Assembly: GCA_001564255.1 (NCBI GenBank)
Contig: LKNC01000081.1
Location: forward strand, 1 to 10,137
Source of the DNA: Natrialbaceae archaeon Tc-Br11_E2g1
GTDB lineage: Archaea; Halobacteriota; Halobacteria; Halobacteriales; Natrialbaceae
DNA: 10,137 nt
Reading direction: 5' to 3'
The notes under the pieces are model-generated. The model searched no databases, was not told the origin of the DNA, and worked only from the letters and a program-made list of their open reading frames with translations. Positions 1 through 5,443 of the stretch are shown here, piece by piece; the stretch's first letter is position 1; every line of letters begins with the position of its first letter. A program made the translations under genes and the position numbers.

Positions 1-2
1 AT

Positions 3-440
3 GACCCCGTTTTGCGGGTGCTCGACGGCGATGACCTGTTCCCGACCGACGACCGATCGCCCGATCTAATCGTCAACGGTCGTGGGATCTACGAGGTCCG
101 TACCGCGATCGTCGAGGAGCCGTTCGCAGACAGCGACGTCTACACCGGCAGCCACCGCGCGGAGGGGATCATGCTCTGTCGGGGCCCCTCGATCGAAGCC
201 GGCGTCGACCTTCGGGGCGCTCGGGTCGTCGACGTCGCCCCAACCGTCCTCCACGCGATGGGCCAACCGGTCCCCTCGAACGTCGACGGCCGCGTCCTCT
301 TCGACGCCTTCCACCCCGAATCGACGGCGGCGACCTCGAGGGTCGAACGCGTCGACGTCTCCCGAAGCGACGGAAAGGCTGTCGAGGCGGACTTCTCGGA
401 CGTCGAGGATCGGTTGAAAGGACTGGGCTACATGGAATGA
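3..440 (+). CDS. C-terminal part of an alkaline phosphatase superfamily phosphodiesterase/sulfatase-like hydrolase (5' end outside window)
   Basis: The frame is open to the left edge (GAC CCC GTT precede the TTG at 12) and ends at TGA 438-440, so only about the last 145 residues are present. The segment GSHRAEGIMLCRGPSI (nt 147-194) matches the late metal-site region of type I phosphodiesterase/nucleotide pyrophosphatase and sulfatase-like proteins; its His (codon 153-155) is the expected metal ligand. It is followed by the family-typical DVAPTVLHAMGQPVP ... DGRVLFDAF and a C-terminal VEDRLKGLGYME tail. The nucleophile Ser/Thr/Cys and the first metal-binding Asp would lie upstream, so phosphatase, sulfatase and phosphotransferase cannot be told apart here. 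Beside glycan genes, such enzymes often act on phosphate or sulfate groups of surface polymers; that role is inference. It faces the PP-loop gene tail to tail. The TTG at 12 is unlikely to be the real start. Confidence 0.85.
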   Translation, partial: DPVLRVLDGDDLFPTDDRSPDLIVNGRGIYEVRTAIVEEPFADSDVYTGSHRAEGIMLCRGPSIEAGVDLRGARVVDVAPTVLHAMGQPVPSNVDGRVLFDAFHPESTAATSRVERVDVSRSDGKAVEADFSDVEDRLKGLGYME

Positions 441-453
441 TGACTCACTTCCC

Positions 454-551
454 GCTCGCTTCGCTCGCGGTGTGTTCGTCATCTCACGGAGAGACGCGCT
501 TTGCGCGTCTCGGATGACGATCTATACCGAGAAACTGCGAGCGAAACGAGC
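454..551. repeat. Nested inverted-repeat element between convergent genes
   Basis: Three concentric inverted repeats fill most of the gap between two convergent genes. The outer arms 454-467 and 538-551 are complementary at 13 of 14 positions. The middle arms are CGTCATC 477-483 and GATGACG 513-519 (7 of 7). The inner arms are GAGACGCGC 491-499 and GCGCGTCTC 503-511 (9 of 9, TTT loop). A fourth small pair, AACTGC 533-538 and GCAGTT 550-555, overlaps the right outer arm and the stop codon of the minus-strand gene. The position suits a two-way transcription end or a small dispersed palindromic element. Archaeal termination depends mainly on U-tracts, and none is clear here. Confidence 0.6.
491..511. 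terminator. Perfect 9-bp stem-loop, possible bidirectional terminator
   Basis: GAGACGCGC (491-499), loop TTT, GCGCGTCTC (503-511) form a perfect GC-rich hairpin. It lies 51 bases after the hydrolase stop and 43 bases beyond the stop of the convergent PP-loop gene. It has no following T-run, so a termination role is inferred from position alone. Confidence 0.35.
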
Positions 552-553
552 AG

Positions 554-1852
554 TTATAGTCGCCGCTTTGTGGCGTCCCAGATCGGGTAGACGGCGTTGT
601 AGACGCCGGTGGGTGTGTTCCTCGCGCCCGCGCGCAGGACTCTGTGGCTCAGCGGGGGGTCGCCTGCCTCGACTACCGCCTCGAGGTCGACCGTCTCGAG
701 CCACGAGAAGAAGGCGCGTTCGGCCGGCGACCGGGGGTCGGTCTCGCGGGCGCGCTCGCGGATGTCCGCCCACATGTACCTCTCGTCGTGGCCGAGGACC
801 CACTCCCCGCCCTCGAACGCCCGCCGGATGGCGGCGTAGTCGCCGTCCGCGAAGGGGTAGCCGTGGTCGTTCGGGTCGAGTCCGGAGAGGCGGAGTCCGA
901 CAGCTGTTCGATAACACTTCTCACACTCCCCGCAGTTGCCGTCCATGCGGACGTTACAGGTCTGGAGGCTGAGTCCGGGCGCGGACTCGCGGACGTAGTC
1001 GCCGATGAGGTCCAGCCGTTCCTGGCGGGTTCGGTCATAACAGTCGTGATGACAGGCCGTCCCTGTCCAGCGGACGTGGTCGTCTACCTCCGGCCTCGAA
1101 CCCCACTCGAGGTCGATCCCCTCCCAGTGGGTCGCGGCGATGTAGAGGTCCTCGATGCCACGAGCCCAGGCCAGTGGGGCACAGAGGCCCAACAATCCGA
1201 GCCCGTGGCCGACGGAGCTGTACCAGCCCCCGTCGACGTGGTGGGCGAAGTGTGCGAGCAACATCGGGTGATCGAGCGCCGAGAGCATGTTCGCCTCGAG
1301 GAAGGCGGTCTCGAGGCCACGCTCGTCGGCGAACCGTTCGACGCGCGTCCGCAGGTCCGCCCACGTCCCGTCGTCTTCGGGACCGGGCTGGATCGTCCAC
1401 CCGCGCAGACTCACGAGCGTCGGCTCCTCCTCGCGGTGGCGGACGTACGAACACGTCGAGTCGACGCCGCCGGTAAAGAGCAGGCCGCTCCCCCCGCCCG
1501 TCTCGGGGGCTTCCTCGACGACCCGGCGTGTGTACAGCTCCCCACCCTCGAGGAAGTCGTACATCCCGAGGAGGGTGGCCTTGACGTCCTCTAAGCCGCG
1601 TGCGAAGGGGGCGTCGACCTCCTCGACGTAGACGTCACCCCCCTGGGTCCAGGCGACCGGACAGACCTGGGCGAGTGCGGGGATCGCCAGGACGCCCTCG
1701 GGGACGTCCTCGATCGGGACGTCGTAGCTCACCCGGAGTGGCTCGCCGGTGAAAAACCGCTCGAGGGCGGGAGAGGGGGTGATCGAACACTCGAGGTCGG
1801 TTCCGTCGGCGTCGACGTCGTCGATTATGATCGATGGTGGTGGGTGGGCCAT
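554..1852 (-). CDS. QueC/ExsB-like PP-loop ATPase of unknown substrate
   Basis: I place the start at ATG 1852-1850 (432 aa, MAHPPPSIII...). The frame runs on to an ATG at 1957, but those extra 35 residues look like non-coding translation. Residues 1-115 form a beta-rich N-terminal domain. Residues 126-133, FTGGVDST, are the pyrophosphate-binding PP-loop (SGGxDS type), followed by CSYVRHREEEPTLVSLRGW as in N-type ATP pyrophosphatases. Residues 299-313, CNVRMDGNCGECEKC, give C299, C307, C310 and C313, the spacing of the zinc site in 7-cyano-7-deazaguanine synthase (QueC), although the protein is about twice QueC length. Known relatives activate a carboxylate or carbonyl by adenylation for attack by ammonia or sulfur. 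Next to glycan genes this could mean amidation of a sugar acid; that is inference. A queuosine or archaeosine role is less likely because no partner gene is in sight. The stop TAA is at 556-554. Confidence 0.82.
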   Translation of the reverse strand: MAHPPPSIIIDDVDADGTDLECSITPSPALERFFTGEPLRVSYDVPIEDVPEGVLAIPALAQVCPVAWTQGGDVYVEEVDAPFARGLEDVKATLLGMYDFLEGGELYTRRVVEEAPETGGGSGLLFTGGVDSTCSYVRHREEEPTLVSLRGWTIQPGPEDDGTWADLRTRVERFADERGLETAFLEANMLSALDHPMLLAHFAHHVDGGWYSSVGHGLGLLGLCAPLAWARGIEDLYIAATHWEGIDLEWGSRPEVDDHVRWTGTACHHDCYDRTRQERLDLIGDYVRESAPGLSLQTCNVRMDGNCGECEKCYRTAVGLRLSGLDPNDHGYPFADGDYAAIRRAFEGGEWVLGHDERYMWADIRERARETDPRSPAERAFFSWLETVDLEAVVEAGDPPLSHRVLRAGARNTPTGVYNAVYPIWDATKRRL

Positions 1853-1906
1853 GCGTGGTCGGCTCGGCAGCGACGGCCGAACTGCCTCGAGAGAGGACAG
1901 GGGCGG

Positions 1907-1915
1907 ACAAAAGTA
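1907..1915 (-). promoter_or_regulatory. Weak TATA-like box for the PP-loop gene
   Basis: On the minus strand TACTTTTGT lies about 60 bases upstream of the ATG at 1852, which would give a leader of roughly 30 bases. No Shine-Dalgarno match is visible before the ATG, so the assignment is tentative. Confidence 0.25.
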
Positions 1916-2011
1916 GGTGGTGCCGTCGATCGGTCGGTCCGCCGTAAGCGCCTCCAACAGTCCATTCGGGGTCTACCCGGGCGGATAGCCGAGCAATAAC
2001 AATCCATCCCG

Positions 2012-2042
2012 CCGGTGACCACCGGGGTATGGGTATGGGTAT
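2012..2042. promoter_or_regulatory. Palindrome CCGGTG-AC-CACCGG followed by (GGGTAT)3
   Basis: A perfect 6-bp inverted repeat with a 2-base spacer (2012-2017 and 2020-2025) is followed by three exact GGGTAT units (2025-2030, 2031-2036, 2037-2042). Both lie in the 229-base divergent region between the PP-loop and GT-C-like genes, 40-70 bases before the latter's ATG. An AT-rich stretch AATAACAAT at 1995-2003 could be its TATA box, which would put the palindrome at the transcription start, a usual repressor position. This is inferred from position and symmetry. Confidence 0.35.
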
Positions 2043-2067
2043 CGGTAGCTCGGTGGACGAGCGGGAC

Positions 2068-2072
2068 GGTGA
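2068..2072 (+). promoter_or_regulatory. Shine-Dalgarno GGTGA that fixes the start at 2082
   Basis: GGTGA complements the archaeal 16S rRNA 3' end (anti-SD CACCUCC) and is spaced 9 bases from ATG 2082. It also contains an in-frame TGA (2070-2072), which rules out any start further upstream. This gene therefore appears to have a leadered, SD-led transcript, unlike the leaderless beta-helix genes after it. Confidence 0.55.
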
Positions 2073-2081
2073 CGAGTTGCC

Positions 2082-3863
2082 ATGAGACGGACCGTCCTCG
2101 ACCTCCTGCTTGCGGGTGGGTTTTTCGCCCTCGCGGCGGCGATACTGATCGCACGACGGTCGCCGCCTGTGGGATACGAACTCTCGATTTACAGCGGGAC
2201 GCCGACGGCGGTGTGGGTCGCCCTCGGGGTCGCCCTTTCGGTCGCGCTCGGTGTGACCCTCGCCGCCCGCGGGGTCTACCAGGGGATAGGGATCACCCTC
2301 GGAGCCGGGACGGTCACGGCGGTGGTCGCCTTGCCGGCCGTGCGAAACTACCGGTTTCAGGGGAGAGGTGACGGGCTGACACACGTCGGCTGGACTGCGG
2401 GGATCGTCGAGGGGTCGATGGCCCCCCAGGAACTGTTCTATCCGGGGGTCCACGCCGTCGGTTCGGCCCTTTCGCTCGTCGCCGGCGTCCCGATAGAGCG
2501 GGCGCTCATGATCGCCGTCGTCGCCGTCTTCGTGCCGTTCGTCGTCTTCGTCCCCCTCGTCGTCCGCGAGATCTCCACGACCGGCGCGGCCGTCGGCTTC
2601 GCCGCCGTCGCCTCCTGGCTGGTCTTACCGATCAACAACGTCGCGACCCACACAGGCGTCCACCCGAACTCCAACGCCCTGTTTTTCGCGCCCGTCGTAC
2701 TCTTCGCGATCGTCGCGTACCTGAACCGGGGAGGCGACCTCGAGCCGACGTTCGGGGTGTCGGCTTACAGCCTCGTTCTCGTCGTTTTGGGTGTCGGAAT
2801 GCTCGCGATCCACCCCCAGCAGTTTATCAACGTCGTCGTCCTCCTGGGAGTGATCTCGGCCGTGCAGTTCGTCGCTCGAGGCCGATACGCCGACCATCCG
2901 ATCGTCGAGCAACCGACGGCGTACGCACACACCGCCGTCTTCGCCGCCCTCTTTGCCGTCTGGGTGGTGAGCAACGAACGGTTCAGGAGGGCGTTTTCCG
3001 GACTGGTGTACGGCGTGTTCGTACAGGATATCGGTACCGGCGGCGAGGTCGAACAGCGGGATACATCACTGGCCGAGATCGGGGCGACCCTCGATGAACT
3101 GTTCGCGAAGATGTTCCTCGTGAGCGCGCTCGTCGCCCTCGTCGTCGCACTGTTCGTCCTCGTGGTCTGGCTCGGCAAGAGCCGGGTCGGCCGCGAAACG
3201 AAGGCGTTCGTGACCTACTTCGGACTCGCCCTCGCCCCACTCGGGGTGATGTTCGGGATCTACTTCGTCGGCACGGCGAACATGGCGTTTCGCCAGGTCG
3301 GCTTCATGTTCGTAGTCGTGACGATCCTCGCGGGGATCGGGCTCGCTCGCGGCGTCGGCTGGCTCTCGAGGGGTCTGACCGCCCCTGGAGCCAACGTCGT
3401 CGCCTCCGTCGCCCTGGGAGCCTGTCTCGTCCTCTCGCTTATGATCGTCTTCTCCTCTCCGTTCATCTACGTCCCCTCCCAGCAGGTCACAGACCAGACG
3501 ATGAGCGGCTACGGGTCGGCTATCGACCACGGCGAGGACAGACCGTACGCCGGCTTCGGCCACGGCGTCGACCGTTATGGCCACGCGATCGAGGGCCTCG
3601 AGAGCGAGGAGATGACCAACTACGAGGGAACGGGACTCGGTGAGGTCGACGTCGACGAGTTCGAGGACGGGAACTACGGCGATGCGTACGGAGGCGTCGA
3701 CTACTACTTCGCCGTCGACGAGTACGACACCACCCGGGAGTTCGAGGTCTGGCGTGGCCTCCACCACAGCGAGGAGGCCCTCGAGGGCGTCGACGCCTAC
3801 CCGGGTGCGGACAAGGTCGTCGCAAACGAGGAGTTCCGGCTGTACGCGATCGACGGAGGATAA
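2082..3863 (+). CDS. Polytopic membrane protein, probable GT-C-type glycosyltransferase
   Basis: The protein has 593 residues. About 13-14 hydrophobic segments lie roughly at 6-24, 42-63, 68-86, 141-162, 167-185, 199-214, 226-243, 247-264, 281-297, 345-365, 376-397, 405-423 and 437-459, with a weaker one near 124-136. Between the third segment and this weak one is GDGLTHVGWTAGIVEG ... ELFYPGVH (residues 96-124), a conserved pattern of an acidic residue, TH and FYPxxH seen in large archaeal membrane proteins of the GT-C fold (lipid-linked sugar donors, acceptor sites outside the membrane). Residues 460-593 form an acidic, Tyr/Gly-rich domain that ends in ADKVVANEEFRLYAID, resembling the soluble tail of ArnT-like and related proteins. 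The expected role is sugar transfer or polymerisation at the outer membrane face. An O-antigen ligase or polymerase is an alternative. Family-level confidence is moderate, and donor and acceptor are unknown. Confidence 0.75.
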   Translation: MRRTVLDLLLAGGFFALAAAILIARRSPPVGYELSIYSGTPTAVWVALGVALSVALGVTLAARGVYQGIGITLGAGTVTAVVALPAVRNYRFQGRGDGLTHVGWTAGIVEGSMAPQELFYPGVHAVGSALSLVAGVPIERALMIAVVAVFVPFVVFVPLVVREISTTGAAVGFAAVASWLVLPINNVATHTGVHPNSNALFFAPVVLFAIVAYLNRGGDLEPTFGVSAYSLVLVVLGVGMLAIHPQQFINVVVLLGVISAVQFVARGRYADHPIVEQPTAYAHTAVFAALFAVWVVSNERFRRAFSGLVYGVFVQDIGTGGEVEQRDTSLAEIGATLDELFAKMFLVSALVALVVALFVLVVWLGKSRVGRETKAFVTYFGLALAPLGVMFGIYFVGTANMAFRQVGFMFVVVTILAGIGLARGVGWLSRGLTAPGANVVASVALGACLVLSLMIVFSSPFIYVPSQQVTDQTMSGYGSAIDHGEDRPYAGFGHGVDRYGHAIEGLESEEMTNYEGTGLGEVDVDEFEDGNYGDAYGGVDYYFAVDEYDTTREFEVWRGLHHSEEALEGVDAYPGADKVVANEEFRLYAIDGG

Positions 3864-3871
3864 CCGTCGAT
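3849..3871 (+). terminator. 8-bp stem-loop enclosing the stop codon
   Basis: ATCGACGG (3849-3856) and CCGTCGAT (3864-3871) are perfectly complementary and enclose a 7-base loop AGGATAA that contains the TAA stop of the GT-C-like gene. It may mark the mRNA 3' end or protect it. No U-tract follows, so the role is tentative. Confidence 0.3.
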
Positions 3872-4011
3872 TACGACCGCCGCGTGTGTGTGGGAATCTG
3901 CTGAGTCGGGTGAGCAGTCCGTTCCACCCCGAACGCCGCGATCGAACCCCCCCTGTTCGTCCCCCTCCGATCCGGACGCTCTGGAGCGAACAACTGTATT
4001 ACGTTCGTACC

Positions 4012-4023
4012 GAAACCGGTTTC
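4012..4023. promoter_or_regulatory. 12-bp perfect palindrome GAAACCGGTTTC, candidate operator
   Basis: This perfect 12-base palindrome sits about 70 bases upstream of the TATA-like box of the first beta-helix gene. The DNA from here to 4096 is abruptly AT-rich compared with its surroundings. It is preceded by a smaller symmetric TACG-TT-CGTA at 4000-4009. A binding site for a dimeric regulator is plausible. The rest of the 259-base gap (3864-4122) shows no gene. Confidence 0.35.
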
Positions 4024-4083
4024 AGAAATAGCCATGTTTTTCCAAAACCTATAATTTCAAGGAATAGTGATTAAAATGACAAG

Positions 4084-4122
4084 AAAAGGTTTATTACCGA
4101 AACCCGGCGTTACCCGAACGCA
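4084..4122 (+). promoter_or_regulatory. TATA-like promoter of the first beta-helix gene, leaderless
   Basis: AAAAGG followed by TTTATTA (4090-4096) lies 27-33 bases upstream of ATG 4123, the spacing at which archaeal transcription starts at or next to the A of the ATG. There is no Shine-Dalgarno sequence. The whole segment from GAAAAG to the ATG aligns with the segment before 5444, the same position in the paralogue, which strongly supports a conserved core promoter. Confidence 0.7.
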
Positions 4123-5055
4123 ATGTCGAAACCCCCTCGCACCGTCGAAGACGAGACAGCTTTCGACCGAGCCCGTACGGGCGGGTTAACGCGACGGTCG
4201 TACGTCCGATCTCTCACAGCAGTGGCCGCCGCGACGACGTCCGTCGCGGGGATCGGTACGGTGTCAGCCGACGACGACTACGAACTCGTCGAACTCGAGG
4301 CCGGCGAGCGCCGCGTCGTCGAGGTCGGCGACGGCGAGACCTTGGAGAACAAACTCTACGATCAGTCCGCCGACGGTGCACAAACCGTCATTACCGCCTA
4401 CGGTAGCGAGTGGACGGTCCGTAACGTCGGCGTACGGGGTGAAAACAGCGGCGACGACGCCCAGTTCGGCGTCGCCGACACCGGAAACGCCACGAGCACG
4501 ATCGAGAACGTCTACCTCGGTGACGGTGCGATCGACCGACACCGTGCCGGCCTGGGTATCTGGGTCTCCCCGGATCACAACGGCCACATAGACATCGAAC
4601 GGGTCAACATCCAGGAGATGGGTGACAACTCGTTTTACTGTTCTGCTCCCGGTTCGGCCGGTGGCGGAACGGTCGACATCGACCGCTGTTACTCGGCGAA
4701 CTCCTGGGTCGCTCACTTCCGGCTCGCGGAGGGTTCGGTCACGAACTCCGTCGCGGTCAACGACGAGAACCACCAGGACGGCCGCGGCGTCTGGGCGTGG
4801 CCCTCCGGCCCCGTCGAGGTGCGAGACTGCCACATCGCGATGAACGGCCGCCACTACTCGCTGGTCGCCGGCGCGGACGGCCCCTCCCGGATCGACGTCT
4901 ACGACACCGAGTACGACACCACCTACAACGGCGGCCTCAACGAACCCCACGGTGGTTCCGTCGAGTTCCACGGCGACAACGGCACCGACCCCGAGGACTT
5001 CGTCCCCGAAGGCTGTCCGACTTCCCCCGAGGGGGCCGCCACGGGCGGGGCCTGA
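4123..5055 (+). CDS. Tat-exported right-handed beta-helix protein, copy 1
   Basis: The protein has 310 residues. Its N-terminus has a twin-arginine motif TRRSYVR (R24, R25), an Ala/Thr-rich hydrophobic stretch, and a likely cleavage site after VSA (residue 49). No lipobox Cys follows, so it should be released folded outside the cell. Residues 52-285 show repeated short beta strands with N-G and V-N turns (WTVRNVGVRG, STIENVYLGDG, DIERVNIQEMGDNSFYC, CYSANSW, VEVRDCHIAMNGRHYS), the look of a parallel beta-helix as in pectate-lyase-like folds. Such folds bind or cleave polysaccharides. Possible catalytic residues (D151, H152, H217, D219, H244) cannot be confirmed. Four Cys (173, 189, 236, 298) are unusual for a haloarchaeal secreted protein. 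There are two N-glycosylation sequons, NAT (122) and NGT (286). It is similar throughout to the next gene (about 60 percent identity by eye) and ends exactly where that gene's linker begins. Confidence 0.85.
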   Translation: MSKPPRTVEDETAFDRARTGGLTRRSYVRSLTAVAAATTSVAGIGTVSADDDYELVELEAGERRVVEVGDGETLENKLYDQSADGAQTVITAYGSEWTVRNVGVRGENSGDDAQFGVADTGNATSTIENVYLGDGAIDRHRAGLGIWVSPDHNGHIDIERVNIQEMGDNSFYCSAPGSAGGGTVDIDRCYSANSWVAHFRLAEGSVTNSVAVNDENHQDGRGVWAWPSGPVEVRDCHIAMNGRHYSLVAGADGPSRIDVYDTEYDTTYNGGLNEPHGGSVEFHGDNGTDPEDFVPEGCPTSPEGAATGGA

Positions 5056-5353
5056 CCTCGAGCCGTCGATTACCGGATCCGTTCCACTCAACCATCTGGC
5101 ACAATTCCCTCCCCCCGCTGACGCTGTCCCCTCCCGATTTCGCCGTTCGGTTTTCCCCGTGTTGTCGTTGTCCGCAGGTGCTCTCCACCCCGTCTATCGA
5201 CACAGTCCTCACGTACCGTCCGCTCTGCTCTCGATGACACAGTAACGACCGCCGTTTCCCAACCGTGTTCGGGACGGTAACCCCGTATTACACCGCCCCG
5301 GGGAGCCACGACCCGGTATCTGTATTCGTCCGCGAACATAGATGATTTCCTGA
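5056..5353. other. Gene-free spacer between the two beta-helix genes
   Basis: The full gap from the stop of copy 1 to the start of copy 2 is 388 bases (5056-5443). The first 300 or so bases are pyrimidine-rich (for example CCCTCCCCCC near 5106) and contain no credible gene on either strand. I looked for a decayed copy of the C-terminal repeat domain of copy 2 and saw none. Regulatory sequence is confined to the last 90 bases. Confidence 0.5.
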
Positions 5354-5388
5354 ATACTCAGTATGTAACGTATGAATTTACGTAAATT
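5354..5388. promoter_or_regulatory. Two adjacent palindromes: ATACT-C-AGTAT and AATTTACGTAAATT
   Basis: An 11-base palindrome (5354-5364) and a perfect 14-base palindrome (5375-5388) are centred about 22 bases apart, close to two helical turns. The second is centred about 30 bases upstream of the TATA-like box of copy 2, where haloarchaeal activators often bind. TAACGTA (5366-5372) and TTACGTA (5378-5384) also form a near-direct repeat. A binding array for a dimeric regulator is likely from symmetry and position. The spurious upstream ATG at 5372 lies inside this block. Confidence 0.5.
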
Positions 5389-5403
5389 TAACCAAATAGA
5401 GAG

Positions 5404-5443
5404 GAGAAAAGTTTATGCCGGAAACGTGCGGTTACCAGAACGC
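5404..5443 (+). promoter_or_regulatory. TATA-like promoter of the second beta-helix gene, leaderless
   Basis: GAGAAAAG followed by TTTAT (5412-5416) is 28-32 bases upstream of ATG 5444. The segment to the ATG matches that of copy 1 (GAAAAG, TTTAT, GAAAC, GTTAC, GAACGC in the same order and spacing within one or two bases). This places the transcript start at 5444 and leaves the ATG at 5372 upstream of the promoter. Confidence 0.72.

Noticed and set aside
644..1594. 316-aa open frame on the plus strand
   Set aside because: It overlaps the PP-loop gene, whose opposite strand has clear catalytic motifs; this frame has none.
1853..1957. 35-residue N-terminal extension of the PP-loop protein
   Set aside because: Its residues look like translated non-coding DNA (Pro/Ser/Arg runs), and the ATG at 1852 leads into the conserved-looking domain.
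3864..4122. Possible small gene in the 259-base gap, including frame 3640-4074
   Set aside because: That frame is mainly a shadow of the GT-C-like gene and then runs through AT-rich promoter DNA; no family signature or start signal.
4264..5091. 275-aa open frame on the minus strand
   Set aside because: Antisense mirror of the first beta-helix gene, same reasoning as its larger counterpart; no promoter or family signature.
5056..5100. Possible frameshifted remnant of the C-terminal repeat region after copy 1
   Set aside because: A short CCTCGAGC match to the copy 2 linker exists, but the codons that follow do not resemble the linker or repeats, and CTCGAG is common in this DNA.
5372..5443. 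In-frame upstream extension of the second beta-helix protein (ATG at 5372)
   Set aside because: The ATG lies inside a palindrome block and upstream of the TATA box. The extension is Lys/Arg/Asn-rich, unlike the acidic protein, and copy 1 has no counterpart.
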